Source of the DNA: Dryas octopetala | Taxonomy: Eukaryota > Streptophyta > Magnoliopsida > Rosales > Rosaceae | Direction of reading: 5' to 3' | DNA length: 64,000 nt | Assembly (NCBI GenBank): GCA_963921425.1 | Contig: OY992836.1 | Location: 20,315,889 to 20,379,888 of the forward strand | Shown here: positions 45,365 through 58,414 of the stretch, piece after piece | How the letters are laid out: every line of letters begins with the position of its first letter | Position numbering within the stretch: the first letter of the stretch is position 1 | Position numbers and translations under genes: made by a program | The notes under the pieces: generated by a model | Database searches by the model: none | What the model saw: the letters and a program-made list of their open reading frames with translations, nothing else | Told to the model about the DNA's origin: nothing

Positions 45365-46368
45365 TTTCTTAAGTGACAGAATTTGGCATATATAATGTGA
45401 CAACTCTAATCGAGTATCAAAAATTGGTTCTAGAATTGGACCAAGTTTGAGATAACAAATGGGTTCGTGTTCGTATTAGTACTTCGGATGTTGTTTTGAA
45501 TTGTGTTGATGATCCTGCTAGCTGTGCTGAAGATCGGAAGAGAGACCCTTTTGCTTGCCATTATGTTTATTGACGCATGTTGTATCTTTACAGAAGGATG
45601 GTTTGTTTTTTTGCCTATCTTTTGTAAGTTGTATTTTGTCTTCCTATTAAGTAGATGGTGGTAATGCTTATGAATATATTAAGCCATTGGCTATGGAATG
45701 TCAAAAGATGTATAGCTAAATTTACGCCCTCCCCATTGAATGTTTGTTTCTCTTTCTGGTATTGCTTGTATGCCTGAAAGTGATTTGATTTTGATAAAAA
45801 GTGCCATCCGTCTATAAACCCATGTTGAAATTATAAAACTGCAATAAAGTGGTAAGAAAAAGGTTTTGTCGTCTTAATTGATAAAAGAAAGAAAGGTGTG
45901 AGTGGGTGAAGGCCTTTCATCTCCAAGATAAGGCCGACTCACGTGAAGCCTGATGGTGTCATGCCATTGACTTCCATCTTCCTTTGGACGGTGCCACGGT
46001 GGCATGACATGAGTCACCCTTAACATGACTTGCACGTGTGATGAAAGGAGCTGTATTATGTTGATGATGGAAGGAAGATGTTTTGGAGTCCAACTTTCTA
46101 TTTTTCTTTATTTAAGGTTTTTTTTTATTTATTAAGACACGGGTTTTATATCGATTAATAAGAACAGACACGAATTTTTTCTAGTTTTTTTACTATTTGA
46201 TTCCATAGCATTGTCAATCGTGAATGATAATTTTATACCATAAATATTAAATTTTGTTAAGAATAAAATAAAAGATGGCAAAAATCATAAATTTTTTTAG
46301 TATGTTCTTTAATAAAAAACGGATGTCCTATCCTATCTTATAGGATAAGAAAAATTCTACAATATCAT

Positions 46369-46429
46369 GGTCGCATCTTTAATTCTGTTTTTTTTTTTTT
46401 TTGGGTCAAAAGGTCGCATCTTTAATTCT
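46369..46429. repeat. 18-bp direct repeat flanking a poly(T) micro-insertion
   Basis: GGTCGCATCTTTAATTCT occurs exactly at 46369-46386 and 46412-46429. The 25 bp between them is a T tract followed by GGGTCAAAA. On the minus strand this reads as a 9-nt tag, a poly(A) run and a target duplication, the footprint of a nearly full 5'-truncated retrotransposition event. Confidence 0.6.
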
Positions 46430-46620
46430 TATGCAAGAAAGTTGAGGGCCATGATGTAACTGGTTACAAGTTCCAAACAAAAACAAAAGGGAATGTGTGG
46501 TTACGAGAAGATTGATAGTACACATGTACAGTTGATGGCTACATATGTACCAAAGAACAAGGTCATTCAATGTTCTCCAGTCTCCACTGTAATCTGCAGT
46601 CTACACCACCCTTTCCCAAA

Positions 46621-46628
46621 TTTATAAG
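46621..46628 (+). promoter_or_regulatory. TATA-like box before a small ORF
   Basis: TTTATAAG followed by CCTCCC stands 64 bp before the ATG at 46692. Confidence 0.3.
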
Positions 46629-46691
46629 CCTCCCTTTTTTGTACGGACAGCGTTCTGTGTTCCTCTTTCGGTGAGAGAAACAAAATAGAAT

Positions 46692-46934
46692 ATGATCCAA
46701 GGCACCAGGAGGAGAAGGTCTGCCTCTATGCTTGGTTAGTAAGAATGAATTTTGATACCACTTTTATCTTTCCGAAGAAAAAGGTGAATAGCATTCCTCT
46801 TTTACTCATATTCCACATCCTTTTTTTTTTACTGAAATTCATTCATTTTTCCACTTTGTGATACAGTTTGTTCGACCTGTGTGTTGCTGATTCTCCTGCT
46901 ACGAGACTTGGGAATGTTGTTTAGGTATGCTTAA
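46692..46934 (+). CDS. Candidate spliced micropeptide gene (36 aa), unrecognised
   Basis: An ATG at 46692 opens a basic run (MIQGTRRRRSASML). A good donor CTTG|GTTAGT ends the exon at 46734, and an acceptor GATACAG ends at 46866. Joining 46692-46734 with 46867-46934 keeps one frame and gives a hydrophobic second half (VCSTCVLLILLLRDLGMLFRYA) before TAA. The result looks like a tiny single-pass membrane peptide with a positive N-side. A TATA-like box at 46621 is well placed. There is no family match that I know, and the reading rests on one predicted intron, so it may be a non-coding transcript or chance. Confidence 0.22.
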
Positions 46935-47444
46935 TTGCTTGGCTGTTGCTGCCCTTTATAAGATTATTAAAAGTTTCTCAATCTTTGGACAAGGAAAATA
47001 ATCATGAATAAATATAAATTTGCTTCTTTTCTTTCTCTCTCTTCTCCAAAGGGTCTGTTTTAGATTTGAGAATTGAGCATATATAGTGTTCCTTAAATGC
47101 ATGATGGAAAAAAGAAAAAAAGAAAAGTAAATGCACACCTTCTGAGTGTCCCCAATATTGATCGAGCAAGGTAGCAACCATTATCCATATGCATAAAAAA
47201 CATCCTGTATGTAATAATGTATCATGTGCCGATGCGTCTATCTTAATTCATTAATCTAGGAATATCAGCTTCCGAAACACTTTAAACCCCACTTAACAGT
47301 AGGTTAGGGTTTAGGGTTAGCATTAACAACTCTTCTTCAGATCATGGTTTACAAGGATACATGCTATTGCTGGTACACGGATCAGTTGTGATCCACACTA
47401 TCTGAGTTCATAATGGAAAGATCATTCACTTGAACAGGACAATC

Positions 47445-49161
<1,717 letters not shown>

Positions 49162-49387
49162 CTTTACCGCTCTAATTACCTAGATTCGCTTCACGATATT
49201 AAGAATGTAAAGAAGAGTGAGTTGAAGACTTTTTTTTTTTTTTTGTTAATACAAAAACTGTCCACTAATTTTATTATAATTTTTAATTATTTTATTAATT
49301 ATAAAAAGTGTATCTACAAATTTTCCATACAAAAACAGTACAATCGCAATGTGGTCCACGAAAAACATGATCTGGCTGATGCATATG
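49162..49387. other. Upstream region of the TMEM19-like gene
   Basis: A short AT-rich promoter region with a T tract at about 49229-49244. No gene is seen. Confidence 0.4.
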
Positions 49388-49396
49388 TCATATGGC

Positions 49397-50067
49397 TAGG
49401 GGTGTGTTTCGGACTAATCGGATCGAAAATAAGGTGTTTTAATTTCAATCCAAAAAATTTCTATTCCAATTTTTATTCCAAAAAATTGAAATTTTAATAT
49501 CTCATTCCAATTTAGAATTTTCAAATTTTTTGAAAATATTATATTTTCGGAACTTTTGGATAAAAATTTGAAATTTTCAGATAAAAAATCGAAATCTTCA
49601 CGTTACTTTTTGTTATTAGTAAAAACAAATAAAAAAAATTAATAATTATACGTATAAAAAATGTGGGTGCTTTTGTTAGCATTTATGTTATTATGATACA
49701 CATATATTTATAATATACATATGTTTATATTAATAGTATTAGTTTTTTTTTTTAATATATATGTATGTGTATGTTTGAAACAAATAACAAATTAATGAAA
49801 CATATAATAAAAAATTAAATAAATGATATAATATTAATATAAATACGAAATAAATTGGCATAATTTCAAAAATATCGAATCAGAATGCCTTTGAAAAATT
49901 TCGGATCGGAATTTATAGATACATTCCAATTCCAATCTAATTTTTTTTAAAATTTTTGAAATATAACATTTTTGAATTTCGAATTTGATTCGAATGTTCT
50001 AAAATTGAAAATTTTTTCAAATTGGAATTAGTCGGATTCCAATTTTTTTAATCCAAATCACACCCCT
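49397..50067. mobile_element. Non-autonomous DNA transposon with 9-bp TSD
   Basis: The left end (T)AGGGGTGTGTTTCGGAcTAATCGGA-like and the right end, read on the minus strand as AGGGGTGTGATTTGGAT, are inverted copies. The element of about 671 bp is flanked by identical TCATATGGC (49388-49396 and 50068-50076). The interior is A/T-rich, with many 'ttcaaattt / gaaattt' words in both orientations, so each half can pair with the other. No transposase is present. Confidence 0.82.
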
Positions 50068-50076
50068 TCATATGGC

Positions 50077-50946
50077 ATTCGCCTAGAAGGTTAAATCGAT
50101 ATCAACCAATGATGGTCCAATTTCGTACCAGCCTAGTAGTGTGCCCATGTGTTAGATTGGATCTTTAATTAATGTACTTAACTATTTTCCTTATCGCTGA
50201 GTGGTTGCACAATAAAGTAAACATTAACAGCTTGTCCCAGTCGCACAAGTTTATTTAAACATCTATGGAGTCCCACCAACCACATCTACTACTTACTAAT
50301 CATAGAAATTCGAATTAATAACTTGCTGATTAATTATCTCTCTCACTTGGCCAAAAAAATTTATGCTTTAATTTCAGGCATCTGCACCTCTACAGAATTG
50401 TCAAAAATCCAATTGTTTTTCTAATTACTTTTCACTACTCGAAGAAAGCTGGGTACCCGTACCCCTCAGAAAAAAAAAAGAAAAGGTTACGAGAAGAGCA
50501 ATACAAATACAATAGGACACAAAGCCAACGGCTGTTAACACTGAACAAAACTGTATCATTCATACGTAGTTCTTACATTCCATCGTAGAGAAGGGTACTG
50601 ACGAGGTGGTTAATACCAGATGGGTATGGATATGTATACATCAAACAACCTCAAGTTGGCTGTGCCACATGGTCTGCGCCCTTACAATACCTTCCTCACT
50701 ACCATCTATACTTGTCGGTCTAATGTAGAATCAGATTTATACGCCATATTCCCTTTTATATAATGAAAAGCAGTGCACCATAACTGCATGTAACGAACTC
50801 AACCAGACTTGCAAAACTCTTAAGATTGGAAGCCAGGGTTTCTCCATGACCATATACACATCAAGAACAAAAAAACATACCTGATACGATAGAAAAGGAT
50901 GGGAATAATAGAAATGAGGTTTAAAAAGTCAACCAAATCTTCCACT
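50077..50946. other. Intergenic region downstream of the RMI1-like gene
   Basis: It contains the 3' UTR of the minus-strand gene that follows and some spacer. No other gene or structured repeat was recognised. Confidence 0.4.
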
Positions 50947-53656
50947 TCACCTCCCCCTACTCCCCCTACCCCTTCCCCTTCCTCCTCCTCTTCCTCTTCC
51001 TCTTCCTCTCCTTTCATGTCCCATTCCATAACCACCATCATCATCTCTTTCGTACTTAAACATGCTCAGTTTAATATTCTCTGCCTCCACATCTTGAGGA
51101 CCCTTTTGTACCTGAAATTGCAACATAATGACATCAAAAACTTGCAAGACAACAACAATAACAATAATAACCCTCAAAAGATGCAGAAACACTCACATGA
51201 AAATCTTCCAAATCAAATTGGTTTTGAAGCCGCCATGCAAGTTCCTCATCACGACCGACATCTGTAAACGCATTTCTTATTGGAGGCTTTGCCCCAGCTT
51301 TTCTCTTTTCCCATTCATCCAAAGTGAAAACCTCCGAGGGCTCTTCTTCCCTCTCCTTACCCCTATATTTTCTACTTCTTGAATGCCTGTCATCCTGGTT
51401 TTGATGACTCATTTTCTGGAGGAGTTTTTGTGCAGCAGCTTGGTTTTGAACAGGGACAGATTCAACTACTGTAGAGTGTAGAAGCAATAGATACATTAGT
51501 ATGACATTACAAAGTTAGAAAATGGAGAAGACTTACAATGAATAAATAAAATGAATGTAATTTCTAATAAGCCCATTTTAAATGACCATTGATCTGGACA
51601 TAATTCAATGAGAAGCAGAAATTTGGTCTTCTCTCTATTTTTAAGATTCAAGTATTACTTTGCCACCTTACCCATCTCCTCTCCAAACATATGTGCCCCA
51701 CTAGTAATAAACACTGAACAAATCCAAGCGTGGGATGCGCCACCTCCAAGTGTCATTAAATCAAACTTAAATTACATTGATTCCGGATGCAGCATAGGTT
51801 ATAACAAAATACAACAAAAGATGCACACTGAACTTAGATGAAAACCCACCTTCCTTTGGCCTTGTTCCAGAGCTACTAGGTTTCTCTTCAGTTCTTTCAT
51901 TAAGGGAATCTGTTTTTTGTTTGTTATCCATGTCATTTGATTTGAAATGAAGGTTCTGCTGCTTATCAATTGGTCTAATCTCAGTATTTCTGACAACAGG
52001 CTCGTTGCGCTTGGAGTTCAAATCAGAGTAATCTGCCAATCATCACAATGCTCATAAGTTATGCATGTATTAGTAATGATTAGTGACGGAATAGTATGGT
52101 GAAAGACAAATAAACTAATAAGATCTTATATATTCAAGAGGTCAGGAGTACTAACAAGAAGACTTGGCCTGCGGAAGAAATGGCTTTTGGGGTGCCCCAA
52201 CTTGCAACTTCTCAAATGGAGGGGGGCCGTTACCATCACTTTCTTGTGACAACCTTAAAGATGAACGTGAAAAACCTGAATATTTTTTATTCACCTGCCA
52301 TTCTTCATAAAGTGATTGAACAACACCTCCTAACAAAGTTATGACTTTAGGATTCAAACATACTATTCCATTACGTACAGGAGCTTTATTTTCTAAACGG
52401 ACCTGCCAACCAAAAAACAGTGACAAAACAAAAAATGTTCAGTAATAACTAGAGATGCGGCCTTTATACATGCATCAGTTTACCATGAATAACTTAAGAA
52501 AGTGGGGTTAGAGGGACACTAAAAACTTTTTTCAAAATTCGTATCAAGGTTCATATAACCAGTAACGTACAATAAACACAACATGTAGGGAATGAGGGAC
52601 TCCCAAGCATAGTGTGATAGTTTCTCCACACTGGCACCATATCACGTGAAAATATTTTTATGTTCTGTGCACAATGGTTTTCGTTTTCCACAACATAATT
52701 GTCAATTTTACAAATTTCTTGGGCTCTTCCATTGAAGTCTTCAGCTTATGAAACATCCGGGACATATAATTACAGAGTTCAAGCGCAATATTTAAGCATG
52801 TTTTTCTTAGCCTTCCAAGATCCTAGACGTAAAAAATAAACAAATAAAGCCCAAGAAAGACAAAATTATTAGCTTTTCAATGGGCTTGCAGTTCACAATT
52901 GTCATTAATTTCTATAAAATTGTCAATCGCAACAATTTTAGTTTTTTAGTATGGCATTATACTAATTATCATTGCTTTTCAGTATCTAAGAAAGCTAAAT
53001 TCCATATGTTAAATAATAAACAGATTCAAACAAATTCCAACCCATGTCCAACAAAGACAGCTCTAATGAGTTACACTATACATAAAAAGCAAGCTGAACA
53101 TTAAGCAAGCATGAAGCAACAGAGACTACCTTAGTACCAGGAACGACGTCGTCAGGGATTGATGGGATATGAGAGAACTCTATAGCTGCTATCTCACTGT
53201 GCCCATCTGTGAGACCGAGTTTTAAAAGACGCCGACTACTTGAATTTCTCGCAATATCGTCTACAGGGCTTCTAGTAATGTCTCTTACCGAAGATATCTG
53301 ACAAAATAAATAAAGACCATATATTTCTATGCCTTTTTTTCTTAGCAACCAAACAGAGCCCAAGGAAAATTCACGAGAAGGGTAAAAAGAATGATTGCCT
53401 GGAGGACTTTGGGGCCGTGAAGATGCGAAGACTTGCGAAGAGTATTCGGGTCGGGCAAGGACTTGTCGCAGATGGATCTGAGGTCCATGTTGGCGAGCTC
53501 CGATTCCACTGAGTTCACGACCGTGAGCGTGTCGTCGGCCAAAGCAGAGTGGATCGTGATCATGACCTTCACTTGCTCCAAGTCGCCGAAGCACCATCCT
53601 CTGCTTCTTAGGGTTTCGATTGCAGCGTCTGAAGCCGCGCCGGAGCTCTCCTCCAT
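50947..53656 (-). CDS. RMI1-N (DUF1767)/TDRD3-like protein with RG-rich tail
   Basis: On the minus strand, exons 53656-53399, 53297-53130, 52402-52156, 52032-51850, 51468-51197 and 51111-50947 join in phase to encode 288 aa. Residues 1 to about 170 are an RMI1 N-terminal/OB-fold type domain: ESELANMDLRSIC, LPDPNTLRKSSHLHGPKVLQ, SSVRDITRS, LKLGLTDG, AIEFSHIPSIPDDVVPGTKV and RLENKAPVRNGIVCLNP. The middle is charged, a conserved RDEELAWRLQNQFDLEDF block follows, and residues about 269-288 are RG/RGG repeats that could bind RNA. RMI1 and TDRD3 proteins partner type IA topoisomerases (TOP3); the RG tail and lack of a second OB fold favour the TDRD3 / TOP3-beta side, although no Tudor domain is seen. 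Intron 1 appears to use a GC donor. Arabidopsis At5g19950 is the relative I recall, next to At5g19930, matching the neighbour here. Confidence 0.88.
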
Positions 53657-53931
53657 TTTTAGCGCCTGTTTGCGCGGCGTTTGATTTTGGTGGTTTTTCC
53701 TAGTTTTGCAAAAGGGAAAGAGCAATATGCAGTATAAAGTATAAACATGTAGGTCATAAAACGACGACGTTTATCCCCTTCCATTTTGGGATTTCTTTTA
53801 AACGACAACCAACCAATGTAAACGACAACCAATATGGGCCTGGCTGGTTACCTTGATAAAAGGTCAGTCTGGAGAGTCCAACAGCACATGGAAGCCCAAA
53901 GCACTACTAAGGCCCAACCTAGCCGAACAGT
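53657..53931. other. Upstream region of the RMI1-like gene
   Basis: A short promoter region with AAACGACGACG and TAAACGACAACC repeats (two copies of AACGACAACCAA near 53801 and 53821). No gene is seen. Confidence 0.4.
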
Positions 53932-54053
53932 CGGGAAATTCTAAAATGACCTCATTGTTTGCTTTTCAAACCCCACATGCTCACTATTGTTTTCATTCTC
54001 AAACCTCTCATTTGGGTTAGAAAGCAAATAGTAGGATCATTTTAGAATTTCTC
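53932..54053. mobile_element. Small foldback MITE (about 122 bp)
   Basis: The left arm GGGAAATTCTAAAATGACC...TTTGCTTT and the right arm AAAGCAAA...GGATCATTTTAGAATTTC are inverted copies with a few mismatches. The flanks CGAACAGT (53924-53931) and CGAGCAGT (54054-54061) match at 7 of 8 positions, suggesting an aged 8-bp target duplication. Confidence 0.65.
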
Positions 54054-54061
54054 CGAGCAGT

Positions 54062-57000
54062 TAGTTAGCAATTGGGCCTCGTTAGTCGTTAGGCTCCACC
54101 TCTTGGCCCATCATAGTGCCATATTGATACGATGCATGTCACATGTGTGACGTGCCAGTATGAAATGAGACACTGGACATGATCATGTCCCGATCAAATC
54201 ATGTTAGTGTCATGCATGTCAAAAGTCAAAACCATGTCATGATTATGCCAATCTAACATGACATGACATACACATTTATTTGATTCACTACCTATTAAAG
54301 ATTGAATTCAATAGTTGTGTTTTCGGTTGATTATTGGTAAAAATTTTAGGCATAGTAAGAAATCTAAAGAGATTGACAACAAAATATGGGTATTGAAGCT
54401 TTTCATAATTGAGCCCTAGCTGATTGCTTTTGAAGGTTGAATGCATCACATATTATTGAATCAATTGTGTAAACATTCAAAGGCACATATTTTGGTTAGG
54501 TAGTGGGAAGTAGAATGCACTAATTAATGTAGTTGCTAGCTATCTTATATATTCTTATGTTTCTAATTAGTACTAGTTCAACAGTCGCTTACCAAATTAA
54601 AGGGCAGTGTGAACTAACTCTCACCAACCAGTAGACTTTTTTTCTTTTTTTGTAATTTCCAGACCAGTAGAGAATGGTTAAGATGAAGCAAATCTCAGAT
54701 ATCAACTGCAAAGGCAACAAGGGACATAAAAATATTGAGAGTAAGAAGTAAAGTTTTTGGTTGAGAACTCGGGAAACAAATGATGGCAGTCAAGTCAGAC
54801 AATTATATATGGCTCAACCAATTTAGTTCACAAAAGAGCATTTCCCAATTCCCTTTTCACACGTCTAATTGAATCATTACTCTTGAAATAAGTAAATTTG
54901 TATGGATGGAAACAACTCACATGTCACATTGATCTGAGTCAAAACATGTGCCATCAATGATGCATTATTGATTCAATTTGACAGTGTAAAAGCAGGCACT
55001 GCCCCAAAAGTACATCGATAACTAGCTATATTCTTCATGTACAGAAATGGTTAATTGGTTATGGGCTCCAATTTTGTTTCTCATTCTCTATTTTCTATCT
55101 GAAAGGCAAATTGGCAATGCATTGCTGTAAGGAAAATAACCCTGTTCTGAGTTCTGAAAAAGGCTTAATTATGTATGCCTGTGTTCTCTTAAATTGTGAA
55201 GATTGAGCCAAATTGCCAAAAACCCCACCTTTTACATGCATTTAGGCTATTTAGCACAATGCATATGCCAGTGCACATCTTTATTGTAATGTTGAAAGCT
55301 TCCCCACATTTTGTCAATCTTATTGAATTTCAGACCATTTCCCTTTGAAGTTGAACGCAACGAAAACACAATGCAATAAATTCCACCACGCATAAGGTAG
55401 ATGGCATGCATGGATTTTTTTCTTCCAATCACATTGATTTTTTCTTTCCTCTGTTTAATTGGTTGTTGAATTATGCAGCAGCAGTATGCTAGATATTGCA
55501 TTTTTCAATGCGGGGCCTTCTGCGCGCATTAAGTTACCATTAATACCTCAACGCCATGCCAACTAGCTACAAAGGAATATGCAGTTGGAAAGAAAAAAAA
55601 AAGTTTTCCCAATATATATTGCTCTTTATTTATTTAACTTTAAGATTTTTTTTTCTTTTTTTGGGGTAAACATTAAGAAATATATGACTTCGTCACTTGT
55701 GGAGATAATGAATGCAGAATTTAATCCTAGCTATCTTGTATACAAGAGATTTCCTTGAATAGATAACTGAGTAAGCTAGCACATTCCCTCACTGATTGAC
55801 CCCAAAATGAGAAACCAAATTTATCTTCTAAAGGAATTTATTAACTTTCTAATTTACCTTTGATATTCACTCTTTGTGTAATCAATTTAGAGCTAACTTG
55901 AATATTGTAGGGACAAATATTAGAACCACAAATAATGGCCATGGACCATGGTGTTCTGTGAGACCGGAAGAAAAATATCCTCCAATATTATATGGTGCAT
56001 GGCTGTTAAAATTGCCCTTGCCGGTCAAGTTAATAGCTACAAGAGCAAAGTGAGTTGATATATACATATATATACAGGCTCCTTCTGTTGAGGTATACCT
56101 CAACTTATTTATGTTGAGGTATACCCAGTTAGGGCCCACATGAGTCGTTTTGTGTCGATCTAAACCGTTCATTTTTTACATCTCTATTGATAGATCATCT
56201 TTAGATATATTTTAAGACTAATTTATTTGCAACAAATGAAATATGTACATATATGTTATCAAATATTGGTATTTAAATTTGGAAATTTTAAATTCATTGT
56301 ATTATTTGTAGCTTCACCGTACACTCTCTCATTTATGATGCATTGGCCACCTGATTTATGTAATATGATCTTGTCATCTATGATTAAATTATATTTATTA
56401 AGTTGTGACAAGGCCCAAATGTTTCGAACTTGGCACAGTTAATACAAGACAGATATATGGTTAGAAGTTAGATGTTAGATTAACCAATCTTGTTTTATGC
56501 ATAACTATAAATTTGTTAATCAGTTCTACCAACAAAAAATAAGAAATGTGAATAAATTCATATCTCTATAATCTATATCGCATGGAGCATTAAAGGTCCT
56601 ACATATTAGTTGAATATATATGATGATATAAACATATATTGTCATTTGAGGCTTTTGATTGAGCTAGTAGGTCAATGGTGTTTGTCGGTCTCCTTTTGGA
56701 GTAGAAAATTGCAAAGATCTTTTACCAAGAAAATTGCAATGAAAATGACTGCGTTCAGAATTTCACAGCATATAATATATAGTTATATACTATACATAAG
56801 ACAAACACAAAGCTATGTTCATGCAAATGTCACTTTCAATATATGTAAGGACTGTTGTGCCATAATGATGAAATGAATTTCTCATGCTGTACCAAGGAAA
56901 GGATTCACCCTCACCAATTCACCATGTGGTAATTATTTTTTATTTTTTGGTCGGGTTAACTGTTATTAATAATTTAATATTACTATTAGTTGATTTAAAA

Positions 57001-58079
57001 TATTGTAATTGTGAAAATTTTTATTAATTAATTTGTAATTAACCCTAATAACAATACAATATAAAACTGTTTTATAAAATGTAGTTTTTAAATAAACATA
57101 TTAACTCTATCTTTTAAAGAAAACAAAATAATAAATTTATGAAAACAAGATTAACTTACTATGTTTGATCAATTGATCCATACCCTTTCATAGAGACACT
57201 ACTACTTTAGTTCTCAAGTTAACAATATAACATAGGAAGACTTAGAGTTCAGTGTATTTTATAAGTCTTTATTATATTAAGACCGGTAATGATTTAGGGT
57301 TTTTAATCAAATCAATTTTTTTTTTTAAGAATTTTATGTTAAGTTTTAACTCCGAAATTTTGGGAGTTTAAACATAACATGCAGCTTTTACAAAACACAC
57401 TCTACACCCTAGAAGAGGAAATAACCTTCAAATCGGGGAGAATTTTATTATGAATTAAAAATATTTTCTTATAAATTAAAAGAATTTTCTTATAAATTTT
57501 AAAATACTTCCGATCTTTATTTAAAAATTATTTTTTTAAAAAAATTTAAGTCTAATTATCTCTATAATATATTAAACTATTGTGAAAATCATTCTATATT
57601 TCTATATTTTTTTTTTATTTGAGTGAAACGAAGAACACATGAGTATGGCGAGCAATGCCAGTCTTCCGCATATAAGGTTAAAAGCTTCTTGGCTTTACCA
57701 TGTGAAGAAGGGAGTGAAGAAAGAAATGAAACGTCCGAGTGTCCAACTTTCTTTCTCGTAATTCTTGACTTTTCCCCAAACGGTCTAACCGTCTTCCATC
57801 CACCCGCCCTTTTTAAACTTCCCGAGCACAGTAAAACAGTAAATCCCACCTGCCAGCCGTTCCATTCAAAATTCCCACCTAAAAGCCTATACACACGCGC
57901 CACGACCCGTAATTCCGTAAACTCAAAAAGGCACTTCTACTGATTCCAGCCGTTAGATGTAACTCGTGGTCTTTTTTGGGAGCGAGTAGAATAATTTAAA
58001 AAAGACGAGCGAGTGTGACTTTTATAGAAGGTTCGTGCTTTTTGTCTTTCCCGCGGCTATTAAATGAGCCGCTGCTTCC
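54062..58079. other. 4-kb gene-free region before the ABCG32-like gene
   Basis: Mostly AT-rich. At about 54128-54275 there is a cluster of short CATGTCA/TGACATG words in both orientations, which looks like a decayed repeat. An 18-bp perfect palindrome (GTTGAGGTATACCTCAAC) lies at 56087-56104 with a half copy about 10 bp later. ORFs such as 55882-56172 and 57623-57943 show no domain. No tRNA or other RNA gene was recognised. Confidence 0.4.
56087..56104. repeat. 18-bp perfect palindrome
   Basis: GTTGAGGTATACCTCAAC, followed by GTTGAGGTATACC at 56114-56126. It may be one end of a degenerate inverted-repeat element whose other end I could not find. Confidence 0.6.

Positions 58080-58113
<34 letters not shown>
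58080..58113. repeat. (TC)n microsatellite in the ABCG32-like 5' region
   Basis: About 16 CT dinucleotides followed by three CACT units, roughly 300 bp before the start codon. CT-rich leaders and Y-patch elements are common around plant transcription starts. A (GATA)-like run (58385-58402) lies just before the ATG. Confidence 0.75.
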
Positions 58114-58116
<3 letters not shown>

Positions 58117-58414
58117 ACTCACTGTTTCTCTGTCATGGAACACAAACTGTGAAACACTTTAACGTGCAAATGGATTAGAGCGAGAAAGAGCTCTCAAGTC
58201 TCAACAAACCCAAAGACTCAGAGAGAGAGAGAGCTATTAATGCAGAGCTCAACCACCATTTTCAGCACCAAAACATGTCTATCTTACATTCAAACCCTAC
58301 CTTTTATTAGCCTCTCTCTCTGCAGCTAAACACTCCGAGAACTTTTTTTTTTTTGGTGACGGTCAGGACTCCGCGCAGAGATTGATCGATAGATAGATAG
58401 ATCGGGACCGTCCG

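Larger units (their letters stand above)
45365..47444. other. Convergent intergenic region between the PP2A B' and TMEM19-like genes
   Basis: The 3' ends of the two genes face each other here. Two notable signals are annotated separately: an 18-bp duplication around a poly(T) insert (46369-46429) and a small spliced ORF candidate (46692-46934). The rest is AT-rich and I see no other gene. Confidence 0.45.

Noticed and set aside
54128..54275. Cluster of CATGTCA/TGACATG words as an LTR fragment
   Set aside because: No primer-binding site, polypurine tract, matching second LTR or coding remnant was found nearby.
57623..57943. 106-codon ORF about 500 bp upstream of the ABCG32-like gene
   Set aside because: No motif; a competing ORF of similar length lies antisense; composition fits non-coding promoter DNA.
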